64,000 nucleotides of DNA from a bacterium DOLZORAL124_38_8 (GTDB lineage: Bacteria > Patescibacteriota > Gracilibacteria > UBA4473), in assembly GCA_002747745.1 (NCBI GenBank), contig PDQG01000005.1:1-64000 (forward strand). The letters are read 5' to 3'. Positions within the stretch are counted from its first letter, which is position 1, and every line of letters begins with the position of its first letter. Under the pieces are notes generated by a model, which ran no database searches, was not told the DNA's origin, and worked only from the letters and a program-made list of their open reading frames with translations. A program made the position numbers and the translations under genes. Of the stretch, positions 50,553-58,643 are shown one piece after another.

Positions 50553-51605
50553 TTATTCAACTAATATTTCTTGGACGGGTGATTGGAATGATTTGAAATG
50601 GGATTTATGAGTGGTGGTAAAGAAGGTTTGGGTGTGGGCACAAATATGTTCTAATTGTGTTTGACGCGTCGAATCGAGTTCGGAAAATACGTCATCAAGT
50701 AAAAGAATCGGATATTTATGCGTGGTGTTAAAGAAAACTTGTTTTTGTGCGGAGAGTAGGGATAGCAAAATACTTCGTTCTTCGCCTCGGCTGGCGGTGG
50801 CGGTAAGTGGTTTGTGGCGGTAAGTAAACGAAAAATCATCGCGAGAGGGAGCCAGAAGGTTTTTTTGGCTGGCACGTTCTCGTTCAAAATGACGATCGAA
50901 GAAATGCAATACGCCCGATTCGGTGGGGTCGAATGTTTCGGGGCTGGTGAGTTGAATCGTGAGAGGTTCGTTTTTTTGGCTGATGTGTTGCAATTCGGTT
51001 GGTAAAATTTGGTTGATTTGTTGTAACCAATTGGTTCGCATTTCCCAAATAATAGGGATATTTTTGGCCAAAATTTTATTCCATGGTTCAACGTCTGATT
51101 TTTTGATTTCAAACCAGTCTTCTCGTGATTTTAGTACGGATATTTTGTGTTTGTGGGCGCGGTTGGTTTCTCGTAACAGGCGTTGGTATTCGGGTGATAA
51201 TTGGCAGAAAAAACGGTCGAAAAATTTTTGGCGGAGGGTTTTGGTGCCATGAAACAATAGCAAGTGTTCGGGGGCGAATAACAAGGAAGGAATTTGTCCG
51301 ATGTGTTTTGCGAAGGATAATTTTTTCTCGTTGCGTTCGAGTTTTCTTACTCGTGGTTCGATGAGTATTTTATATTCGTTTTGATTGGTTTGAGCTTTGA
51401 TAAGTGCCGAGGTTTGATGATGTTCAATCAAGTCTTGGGCAGCGGTTTCACGCCAACTTTTTCCGCTGCTCAGTATGCAGAGGGCTTCTAAAATATTCGT
51501 TTTCCCGTGGCCGTTTTTTCCCCAAAACACCACTTTGTCGGTGGTAAACTGAAACTGTTTTTGGGTGTGGTTTCGGAAATTAGAAAGAAAAATAGATTGA
51601 ATCAT
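50553..51605 (-). CDS. recF: DNA replication and repair protein RecF
   Basis: A 350-residue ABC-type ATPase that helps load RecA at gaps. It starts with IFLSNFRNH, has Walker A GKNGHGKTN near 30-38, the central FFDRFFCQLSPEYQRLL typical of RecF, the signature-like ATASRGEERSILLSLL and Walker B LLLDDVFSELD. dnaA, dnaN and gyrB are not adjacent, so the usual origin cluster is not kept. The ATG at 51605 gives the normal N-terminus. Confidence 0.95.
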   Translation of the reverse strand: MIQSIFLSNFRNHTQKQFQFTTDKVVFWGKNGHGKTNILEALCILSSGKSWRETAAQDLIEHHQTSALIKAQTNQNEYKILIEPRVRKLERNEKKLSFAKHIGQIPSLLFAPEHLLLFHGTKTLRQKFFDRFFCQLSPEYQRLLRETNRAHKHKISVLKSREDWFEIKKSDVEPWNKILAKNIPIIWEMRTNWLQQINQILPTELQHISQKNEPLTIQLTSPETFDPTESGVLHFFDRHFERERASQKNLLAPSRDDFSFTYRHKPLTATASRGEERSILLSLLSAQKQVFFNTTHKYPILLLDDVFSELDSTRQTQLEHICAHTQTFFTTTHKSHFKSFQSPVQEILVE

Positions 51606-51708
51606 GGTGCGGAGAGAGTATACAAAAAGTTTCTTGGGGAACAAATTTGAGATTGGCGAAAGTGAAAGAATACGGTTGATTTGTTTTTCTTATACGGGTG
51701 TTTTCTCT

Positions 51709-51737
51709 TTGACTTTTTGGTGGATAAATGCTGTAAT
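51709..51737 (+). promoter_or_regulatory. Promoter of the aminotransferase gene
   Basis: TTGACT at 51709-51714 and TGTAAT at 51732-51737, 17 bases apart. Confidence 0.6.
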
Positions 51738-51768
51738 CGACTCGTTATAATTTTGCAATAAAAACCTT

Positions 51769-52968
51769 ATGTTAAAGATATCAAAAAAAGCCGCTTGTAT
51801 GCCTCAATCACCGATTCGAAAACTTGTTCCTTTTGCGGAAGCCGCCAAGAAACGAGGAACCAAAGTGTATCATCTAAATATTGGGCAACCAGACATTAAA
51901 ACTCCAGAAGTGGCGTTAGAAGCAATTCGAAATTTTGACGAAACAACTATTGAATACAGTCATTCGGCCGGAAATTTGAGTTATCGAACCAAATTAGCGC
52001 AATATTATCAAAGTATTGATATTCCAGTGAATGAAGACGATATTCTAATTACTACTGGCGGATCGGAAGCGATTTTGTTTGCTTTGAATACGTGTTGTGA
52101 TGAAGGTGATGAGATTATTATTCCGGAACCGTTTTATGCCAACTACAATGGGTTTGCAACGGCGGCCGGAGTGAAAGTGGTGCCAATTACGTCTCATATT
52201 GAGAATGATTTTGCGTTGCCTTCAATCGAAGAATTTGAAAAACTTATCACTCCAAAAACACGGGCGATTGTGATTTGTAATCCGAATAATCCAACGGGAT
52301 ATTTGTACAGTCGAGAAGAGTTAGAACAATTGCGGGCCTTGGTGTTGAAACATGATTTGTACTTGTTCTCTGATGAAGTGTATCGAGAATTTTGTTATGG
52401 AGAAAACGAACATTTTTCAGCAATGCAATTAGAAGGTTTAGAAAACCATGTGATTTTGTTTGATTCTGTTTCAAAACGATACAGTGAGTGTGGAATTCGA
52501 ATTGGGGCGTTGGTGTCTAAAAATAAAGAAGTTGTTGCGGCGGCTTTGAAGTTTGGACAAGCCCGTTTGTGTCCGCCTGGATTAGGGCAAGTTGCAGCGG
52601 AAGCTTCGTTAGAAACACCAAAATCATATTTTGATGAAGTGTATCAAGAATATATTTCTCGACGTGATTTTATGGTACAAGCGTTGAATGATATGGACGG
52701 AGTGTATTGTCCAGAACCGAAAGGTGCTTTTTATACGGTGGTAAAACTTCCGATTGATGATAGCGATAGATTTGCACAATGGTTGTTGGAAGAATTTGAA
52801 TACGAAGGGAAAACTGTAATGGTGGCTCCTGCGAGTGGGTTTTATGCGACGGAAGGACTTGGGAAAAATGAAGTACGGATTGCGTATGTATTAAAAAATG
52901 AAGATTTAGCCGAAGCTATGAAAGTGTTGTCGGAAGCCTTGAAAGTGTATCCAGGGAGAACGGTGTAA
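51769..52968 (+). CDS. Class I/II PLP-dependent aminotransferase (AspC-like)
   Basis: A 399-residue fold-type I aminotransferase. LNIGQPDIKTPE near the N-terminus, TTGGSEAILFAL, VICNPNNPTGYLYS, LFSDEVYREF and the PLP Lys in DSVSKRYSECGIRIGAL are all present, as is the substrate carboxylate Arg near the C-terminus (EVRIAYVLK). It probably transfers amino groups between aspartate, alanine or aromatic amino acids and 2-oxoglutarate; the substrate is not certain. It is a single-gene unit with its own promoter and terminator. Confidence 0.93.
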   Translation: MLKISKKAACMPQSPIRKLVPFAEAAKKRGTKVYHLNIGQPDIKTPEVALEAIRNFDETTIEYSHSAGNLSYRTKLAQYYQSIDIPVNEDDILITTGGSEAILFALNTCCDEGDEIIIPEPFYANYNGFATAAGVKVVPITSHIENDFALPSIEEFEKLITPKTRAIVICNPNNPTGYLYSREELEQLRALVLKHDLYLFSDEVYREFCYGENEHFSAMQLEGLENHVILFDSVSKRYSECGIRIGALVSKNKEVVAAALKFGQARLCPPGLGQVAAEASLETPKSYFDEVYQEYISRRDFMVQALNDMDGVYCPEPKGAFYTVVKLPIDDSDRFAQWLLEEFEYEGKTVMVAPASGFYATEGLGKNEVRIAYVLKNEDLAEAMKVLSEALKVYPGRTV

Positions 52969-52993
52969 AAGAAATTTTTGAATTAACATGAAG

Positions 52994-53019
52994 AAAATCC
53001 GCCAACGGCGGATTTTTTT
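52994..53019 (+). terminator. Intrinsic terminator after the aminotransferase gene
   Basis: ATCCGCC, AAC, GGCGGAT, then T6. Confidence 0.9.
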
Positions 53020-53229
53020 ACTGAATAGCGTTATATTTTTTCCAGTGTTTGTTAAATATTCTGGATGATTTCAATCGTTTAAACAGACTGGCAAAGATGC
53101 AAGCGATGATTCGTGCTAAAATTCTGCCTATTTTAGAGCAGGATTTGTTGTTGGGAGGGGGATTTAATTGATTAGAATTCCTTGACTCTAAGTTAAGTAA
53201 TTTAGCTGTTATTTCTTATTTGTTCAATT

Positions 53230-53976
53230 TTATCCATTAATCATCTTTTTTATGGATGATAAACATATGATACTTAAAAGTTCATATAATACTACTATTA
53301 AATCTTTCTTTTTACTATAATCTAATTCAGGGGTAGTTATAGTGGTTTCTCCGTTATGGACAAAATTATTTCTTATTGAGTAAGATAGAGTTAATAAATC
53401 TGTAATGTTTAATTGCTCAAGATTATTTCTTCCATTAAACTTCTCTAAAATTTTATTTAATCTTGTTTTCTGTCCATTTTTAGATTCTCTTTCACAATAT
53501 CTAATATACCTTTTAAGTTTAGAGAGGTTTTCTTCATTATTAAATTTCTCTCTTAATTTTGTGTTAGCACGTTCTACAGCAGTTTGAATTTGTCTAATTT
53601 CAGAGTATTCTCTATTTGTATTCTGACTTAGCCAAATAGTCAAACTTTGTATTTTTTTTGTGTTAATCTTATTGTATAATTTTTTAAACGCTTCATAAGC
53701 AAACCACAAATCGTTAAATTTATAAAGCATTAAATGACATAGTTTTAAATCTCCAGATTTTTCAGGAGAGAATTCTGTATTTAGAACTATGTCATTAATA
53801 GCAAACGAAAGTCTCAACTTTACATCGAAATAATTAAATTCAGTTCTTAAACTTTCTAAATCATCTATATTATAGTTTTCTATTCTACTGATTAACGTAT
53901 TTTCAATGTTATCATATATAACACTATATTCTCTGTATAATTCAGTAAAATTTGGTGTTTCATTCTCTCTAAACAT
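53230..53976 (-). CDS. HEPN-like helical protein, possible RNase
   Basis: A 248-residue helical protein without signal or membrane segments. Near the C-terminus SYSIRNNFVHNGE (R202, H207) matches the R-x4-6-H motif of HEPN domains, many of which are RNases in toxin-antitoxin or phage-defence systems. The rest is not recognised. Arginine is mostly AGA and the gene is much more AT-rich than its neighbours, as in an acquired gene. No antitoxin or nucleotidyltransferase partner is visible in the flanks. Function inferred from one motif only. Confidence 0.55.
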   Translation of the reverse strand: MFRENETPNFTELYREYSVIYDNIENTLISRIENYNIDDLESLRTEFNYFDVKLRLSFAINDIVLNTEFSPEKSGDLKLCHLMLYKFNDLWFAYEAFKKLYNKINTKKIQSLTIWLSQNTNREYSEIRQIQTAVERANTKLREKFNNEENLSKLKRYIRYCERESKNGQKTRLNKILEKFNGRNNLEQLNITDLLTLSYSIRNNFVHNGETTITTPELDYSKKKDLIVVLYELLSIICLSSIKKMING

Positions 53977-54034
53977 TTTTTTTAATTGTATGTAAGACTA
54001 GTATATACTCAATAAGGATGCTGTAAATTGTATT

Positions 54035-54463
54035 TTATATTTTCTCCCACGACTCAATAGCTCCATCAATAAGTTCGAACAAGGGGTGAATGTCAAAGGT
54101 TGTGAGCGTTTTATTCTCTTGGTATTTTTTTGCGTCTCTCGTTTGTAACTTGTTTTGTAGGTGTTCAATTTCAAATTGGAGTTGACCCGTTGTTAGAGAG
54201 ATTTTTTCGATATTGGTTGTTTTTTCAAACTTGGTTTTATTAAAATTGTACCCGCGTCTGGTGGCTTCGTTCCAAACAAATTCAAGATACGCATTAATGC
54301 TGTTTAGCGGATGAGAAGTGGCTTTAAAGCGGTCTAATTGCGGATGATTGGTGTAGCCTTTGGTGTTTCCTTCGAGCACTTTTTTGGCCAACAAAGTCTC
54401 GCGCCAGAGGGCGACGAGGCCTTTGGCATCGAGGTATTGAGGATGGCACGACCAAATTCGCAT
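54035..54463 (-). CDS. Pyrimidine dimer DNA glycosylase (T4 endonuclease V family)
   Basis: A 142-residue protein of the Pyr_excise family. MRIWSCHPQYLDAKGLVALW followed by RETLLAKKVLEG and YTNHPQLDRF are hallmarks. The phage enzyme cuts the glycosyl bond at UV dimers and nicks the site; cellular homologues are less well studied, and activity here is inferred. The C-terminal half is longer and helical. It stands between the HEPN-like gene and ychF. Confidence 0.85.
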   Translation of the reverse strand: MRIWSCHPQYLDAKGLVALWRETLLAKKVLEGNTKGYTNHPQLDRFKATSHPLNSINAYLEFVWNEATRRGYNFNKTKFEKTTNIEKISLTTGQLQFEIEHLQNKLQTRDAKKYQENKTLTTFDIHPLFELIDGAIESWEKI

Positions 54464-54495
54464 TTAGTTTTTGGGGTTTTATGAAAAAGGTCTGA

Positions 54496-54520
54496 GATTC
54501 TGAAATAAATTCAGAATGAC
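54496..54520. repeat. REP-like palindrome, copy 2
   Basis: GATTCTGAA-ATAAA-TTCAGAATGAC, with the same ends as the element at 47566-47588. It lies between two minus-strand genes. Confidence 0.55.
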
Positions 54521-54532
54521 AAACGGGATTTT

Positions 54533-55657
54533 TTACACGTTGAATTTGAAGTGCATAATGTCTCCGTCTTGCACGATGTATTCTTTTCCCTCCATTTTCA
54601 TTTTTCCGGCTTCTTTGGCTCCGGCTTCGCCACCGTGGGCGACAAAGTCTTCAAACTTAATGGTGTCGGCTTTAATAAACCCTTTTTCAAAATCGGTGTG
54701 GATTTCTCCGGCCGCTTGTGGGGCGGTAGAACCTTTTTTAATAGTCCACGAACGAACTTCTTTTACCCCAGCGGTAAAGTATTGTTGTAGTCCGAGTAAA
54801 TCAAATCCGGCTTGAGCTAGGTTTTCAAGTCCTGATTTTTGGGCTCCAATTTCTTCCATAAAGGCGGCCGTTTCTTCGGCGTCCATATCAATTAAATCAG
54901 CTTCAAACTTGGCACAGATTGGGACAATCGGAATTTGGGCAAACTCTTCGGGGGTTAAAAATTCTGGTTTTACTTTGGCTCGGAAAGCTTCAAGGTCAAA
55001 TGATGCGTATTCGTCTTCAGACACATTGGCAATAACCATAAATTTTTTGGTTGATAAGAAATGGAAATGTTTAAATCGTTCTAATTCTTCCGGTGTTTCG
55101 AGTTGCGTTTCAAAATTAAATGGCAGTTTTCCTCCATCAAGATAGGCTTTAATTTTGTTTAAAATTTCCATATCGGCCATAGCTTCTTTGTCTTTGGCTT
55201 TTATTTTTTTTGCTAGCCGTTCGGCTTGTTTATTGGCTGACTCTAAATCGGCCAAAATCAACTCGGTCATAATGGTTTCTAAATCTCGTTTGGGATTAAT
55301 GCTCCCATCAACGTGATGAATATCGTTGCTGTCAAACGCTCGTACAACATGTGCAATGGCTGAACATTCTCGAATGTGGCTCAAAAATTGGTTTCCCAGT
55401 CCTTCTCCTTTGCTGGCTCCTTCGACGAGTCCCGCAATATCGACAAACTCAATGGTTGAATATTGTACTTTTTGTGGTTGCACAATTTCGACTAATTTGT
55501 CGATTCGTGCATCTGGTACTTCTACAATTCCCACATTGGGATCAATTGTACAAAACGGAAAGTTTTCGGCGGCCGCTTTGGTTGATTTGGTAAGGGCGTT
55601 AAAGAGGGTAGATTTTCCGACATTTGGGAGTCCGACAATTCCAATTTTGATATTCAT
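54533..55657 (-). CDS. ychF: YchF/Obg-family ATPase
   Basis: A 374-residue P-loop protein. Walker A GLPNVGKSTLFNAL is near residue 9, then NFPFCTIDPNVGIVEVPD, FVDIAGLVEGASKGEGLGN, split as VDIAGLVEGASKGEG, and NVSEDEYA. A coiled-coil insert (about 130-195) and the C-terminal TGS domain (FIKADTIKFEDFVAHGG) are present. YchF binds the ribosome and prefers ATP. Its length is normal. Confidence 0.97.
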   Translation of the reverse strand: MNIKIGIVGLPNVGKSTLFNALTKSTKAAAENFPFCTIDPNVGIVEVPDARIDKLVEIVQPQKVQYSTIEFVDIAGLVEGASKGEGLGNQFLSHIRECSAIAHVVRAFDSNDIHHVDGSINPKRDLETIMTELILADLESANKQAERLAKKIKAKDKEAMADMEILNKIKAYLDGGKLPFNFETQLETPEELERFKHFHFLSTKKFMVIANVSEDEYASFDLEAFRAKVKPEFLTPEEFAQIPIVPICAKFEADLIDMDAEETAAFMEEIGAQKSGLENLAQAGFDLLGLQQYFTAGVKEVRSWTIKKGSTAPQAAGEIHTDFEKGFIKADTIKFEDFVAHGGEAGAKEAGKMKMEGKEYIVQDGDIMHFKFNV

Positions 55658-55772
55658 AGTATGTAGTTTGAAAAGTTCCGTTTGGATAGTATTGCTTTCT
55701 GTTTTTTGGTCAAACTGGTGGGTGGTTTTTATATGTTTGAAATAAATTTGTGTACAAAAAAAGGAAAAATAT

Positions 55773-55801
55773 TTGCCAAAATTATTTGATGAGTATATAT
55801 T
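55773..55801 (+). promoter_or_regulatory. Promoter of the small RNA upstream of lspA
   Basis: TTGCCA at 55773-55778 and TATATT at 55796-55801 with an exact 17-base spacer; predicted start near 55808. Confidence 0.75.
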
Positions 55802-55807
55802 GTGTTC

Positions 55808-55972
55808 GAAGATTACTGGAATGGTCGTAATGACTTTTTGATCTTTTTCTCCTAATCATTATTTTAAGGGGCTTGAATGCTTTGGTCTGTGGATCAAAAA
55901 CTAGAGCACCCACGTGGGAATCCACAGGAAAAATGATCTTGTAGAGGTGAATACGACATTCTGGTTTTTTTT
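55808..55972 (+). ncRNA. Structured small RNA of about 165 nt, 6S-like in outline
   Basis: A stretch between ychF and lspA with its own promoter and a T8 end. The termini pair: ACTGGAATG near the 5' end with CATTCTGGT before the T-run, then TCGTA with TACGA. Inside, GATC pairs with GATC and a T-rich strand with an A-rich strand. An apical stem CTGTGGAT / ATCCACAG encloses CCCACGTGGG. A large asymmetric open region of about 35 bases lies on the 5' side. Length, closed ends and central bubble recall 6S RNA, which binds RNA polymerase, but the sequence alone does not prove it. No open reading frame fits. It could instead be a leader of lspA. Confidence 0.65.
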
Positions 55973-56007
55973 GTTTCTCGTTTGCTTTCTGTGTCGTCTT
56001 TTTTACG

Positions 56008-56436
56008 ATGAGGTTGATGTGGCGATACGGAATTATTGTTGTTGGTTTCCTTTTAGATCAAGTAACCAAATATTGGGCTCGGATGAATTTATCGGAGGTA
56101 CGGGAAGTTTTCCCTGATTTTTTGGCTTTACGGTTAGCGTTTAATCAAGGCATCGCTTTTTCTTTGCCTATTACACGGTGGGTTTCGTCTGCTTTATCGG
56201 TGGTTATCATTGGGTATGTGGTGTATTTATTACAAAATAAAAAAGAATCGCAGCAGTTAGGATATTATTTTTTGCTAGCTGGAGCGTTGGGAAATTTATT
56301 TGATCGTGTTTGGTGGGGCGAAGTGACCGATTTTTTGTCGGTGTGGCAGTTTCCGATTTTTAATGTAGCGGATGTGTTGGTATCAGTTGGCGTGTTATTA
56401 TTAGTTTGGAGAGAATTCAACTTGCGGAAAAAATAA
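56008..56436 (+). CDS. lspA: Lipoprotein signal peptidase (signal peptidase II)
   Basis: A 142-residue membrane aspartyl protease that cuts lipoprotein signal peptides. The motifs DQVTKYWA near residue 17, FNQGIAFSL, GALGNLFDRVWWGEVTDFL with the first catalytic Asp, split as GALGNLFDR and GEVTDFL, and FNVADVLV with the second Asp are all present, along with four membrane helices. It shows that the cell makes lipoproteins. It follows the small RNA by about 35 bases. Confidence 0.96.
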   Translation: MRLMWRYGIIVVGFLLDQVTKYWARMNLSEVREVFPDFLALRLAFNQGIAFSLPITRWVSSALSVVIIGYVVYLLQNKKESQQLGYYFLLAGALGNLFDRVWWGEVTDFLSVWQFPIFNVADVLVSVGVLLLVWREFNLRKK

Positions 56437-56445
56437 TTGAACGGA

Positions 56446-56480
56446 ATAAAAATCCCTCAATGGTGATACCTTGAGGGGGA
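56446..56480 (-). terminator. Intrinsic terminator after the PKD protein gene
   Basis: On the minus strand CCCTCAAGGT, ATC, ACCATTGAGGG, then ATTTTTATT. It lies in the convergent gap with lspA. Confidence 0.75.
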
Positions 56481-56508
56481 ATAGAACAAACGTTTGTTTG
56501 GGTTTGGT

Positions 56509-58632
56509 TTATTGAACCGAAATCGTTTGGTACGAGGTATTGATCAGTCCTTTCGGGTCTTTTACTCGAAGTTTTACTTGGTATTCTCCTGGGGTTGTAA
56601 ATTGATGAGCGGGATTAATTTCTGTCGACGTATTTTTGTCTCCAAATTCCCATTTCCATTCTACAATGTCGCCAACAGAATCACTTCCGTCAAATTGAAC
56701 CATTAATGGTGCTTTTCCGCTGGTGAGATTAGCGTTTATGATTGATTTTATTTGTGAAGTAAGAACCGAAATGAACACTTTTGTTTGAGCGGTTTTTCCT
56801 GAATCGGTTATGATAGTAAGTTCTACGGGGTAAATACCTGGTTGCGCAAACTCTCGAGAAATTTGTGCTGATGAATTAATTGGATCGGTGTCCGGGAATT
56901 TCCAAATGTAGTTGATGATGCTTTCGTTGTTAGCGGTTGATCCAGAAGCGTCAAAATGAATTTCTAGCGGTGCTTCACCCGAAATAGTATTGGTGGTGAT
57001 TTTCGCATTAATTGGTGGGTTGTTGACGATTACTTTTTGGGTTTTTTTGAAAGTCTGATTGTTTTCATCAATAACCGTGAATTGTACTAAAAAGGTGCCA
57101 GGTTGTCGGAAAATGTGTGTCGTTTTTTTCCCATAAGCATCAATTAATTCATCATTATTGAAATCCCAACGCCACTCAATAGCCTTTGAAATTTGAGAGT
57201 CTGATCCATCAAAGGTTACCTCAAAGGGAGCGATGCCCGTTAATACGCCTTCTTCGGAAGTTTTAGGGGCGGTTTTAATATTTAAATGAATGTTTTCTGT
57301 CACATGAATGACTTGTTCAACTTGGTCTTTTTCGCCGTTTGAGTTTTCGATGGTGAGCGTTACTTTATATTGTCCGGGAACGTTAAATGTTCGCGATATT
57401 TTTCTATTTTTGATTGTTTTTGGTTCGCCTTCAATTTGCCATTCATAAGATTTTATCGCTCCGTTTTTCGTAAAGGATTGTGATCCATCAAGGGTTATTT
57501 TAAATGGGGCCACGCCAGAAAATTTGGCATCGGGCGAAACAATTTCGGCTCGAATTTTTTCATCTGGTTCGGTTACCACAATTTTGGTTTCGGCGACCGA
57601 GAAATCATTATTTCGTCCAGTTACTCGCAGTCGAACAATGTGGTCTCCAATGGTATCAAAGACTTTGTTTATTACTTTTTTTTCGGCTCCTTTTAGTTCA
57701 AAATCTTGGTCGTCATCTAAATCCCATTCGTATAAGACAATTTCTCCATCAGGATCACTCGATTTTTCTGCGGATAATTGTACGGATAATGGTGATTGTC
57801 CCAGCACAGGAGTGGCTTCAAGATCGGCTTGTACCGATTCGTTGCTAATCGTGATGTTTTTGGTATCAATGTATTCCTTTTCAATGGTTCCGTTCTGAAT
57901 GGTATAAATTACTTTAGCTTGAACGGGGTAGGTTCCTTTTTTGGTAAATTTGTATGAAATGGTCGGTCCTGATGCGTCATCAAAATCTTCGTCTCCATCT
58001 AAGTTCCACGTAATACTTTTTACGTTTTTCGCATCAATTTGTTTAAAGAGTTTATTTCCAATATCAAATTTGATGAGTTTGGGAGCGCTGATGTTTTGAA
58101 TGTTTGCTGGATCGGTTTGAATCAGGCTTTGTTTACTGGTCACATTTTTGGCCGAAGTCTGACTAATTAGTAAAAACAATATGCCCCAAATGGTTGCAAT
58201 AGATACTAAAAATCCGAAATAAATGGCTGAGAGCTTCAACAGTCTTGGTTTGCGGAGATCTTCTTTTGGAGTGAGAATCCATTGAAATACTTTTGCGAGG
58301 AATAAGATTAAGAACACTAACGCCATGCCTCCAAAGAGAATATTGGTCGTGTTTTTCATAAAGTTTTTTAAGTCTGCGGGGTTGAGCCCGATAGTATCAA
58401 ACAGCGGATTTGAGAGGTTTCCGTTTAGTAGAGACCAAAGAAATAATCCGTAGAATAGTAATCCGAGCCCCAGTAACGTTCCTAAAAACCCAAAGAAAAT
58501 CTTTTTTCCAGAACTAGTGGTTGGTTTTGGGGCAACGGAGTTTGAAACGGCTTGAGAAACCGTTCGAGAAACGGTTGGATTTGAATCCCTCCGTGGATTA
58601 TTGTTTGGAAGCGGTGTTTGCGTTTGGTTCAT
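56509..58632 (-). CDS. Membrane protein with six PKD domains
   Basis: A 707-residue protein. A hydrophilic N-terminus of about 40 residues is followed by three membrane helices (about 44-70, 93-115, 132-157). About six PKD beta-sandwich domains follow (from near 175 to the end), with repeated phrases such as SSDPDGEIVLYEWDLD, APFEVTFDGSDSQ, IEWRWDFNNDE, APLMVQFDGSDSVGDIVEWK and PGEYQVKLRVKD. PKD domains are extracellular spacers or binding modules. It lies 11 bases behind the giant PKD protein and is in the same operon, so it may anchor that protein or form its membrane base. Confidence 0.85.
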   Translation of the reverse strand: MNQTQTPLPNNNPRRDSNPTVSRTVSQAVSNSVAPKPTTSSGKKIFFGFLGTLLGLGLLFYGLFLWSLLNGNLSNPLFDTIGLNPADLKNFMKNTTNILFGGMALVFLILFLAKVFQWILTPKEDLRKPRLLKLSAIYFGFLVSIATIWGILFLLISQTSAKNVTSKQSLIQTDPANIQNISAPKLIKFDIGNKLFKQIDAKNVKSITWNLDGDEDFDDASGPTISYKFTKKGTYPVQAKVIYTIQNGTIEKEYIDTKNITISNESVQADLEATPVLGQSPLSVQLSAEKSSDPDGEIVLYEWDLDDDQDFELKGAEKKVINKVFDTIGDHIVRLRVTGRNNDFSVAETKIVVTEPDEKIRAEIVSPDAKFSGVAPFKITLDGSQSFTKNGAIKSYEWQIEGEPKTIKNRKISRTFNVPGQYKVTLTIENSNGEKDQVEQVIHVTENIHLNIKTAPKTSEEGVLTGIAPFEVTFDGSDSQISKAIEWRWDFNNDELIDAYGKKTTHIFRQPGTFLVQFTVIDENNQTFKKTQKVIVNNPPINAKITTNTISGEAPLEIHFDASGSTANNESIINYIWKFPDTDPINSSAQISREFAQPGIYPVELTIITDSGKTAQTKVFISVLTSQIKSIINANLTSGKAPLMVQFDGSDSVGDIVEWKWEFGDKNTSTEINPAHQFTTPGEYQVKLRVKDPKGLINTSYQTISVQ

Positions 58633-58643
58633 AATATATGTTT

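Noticed and set aside
50553..51605. Replication origin near recF
   Set aside because: dnaA, dnaN and gyrB are absent and no cluster of DnaA boxes was noticed; recF appears detached from the origin.
53024..53229. Plus-strand frame of about 45 codons ending LEQDLLLGGGFN before 53171
   Set aside because: No good start codon, promoter or terminator and no recognisable family; it may be a gene remnant but cannot be supported.
55808..55972. SRP RNA or RNase P RNA as identity of the small RNA
   Set aside because: The SRP domain IV loop and the conserved RNase P blocks are not present, and the length does not fit RNase P.
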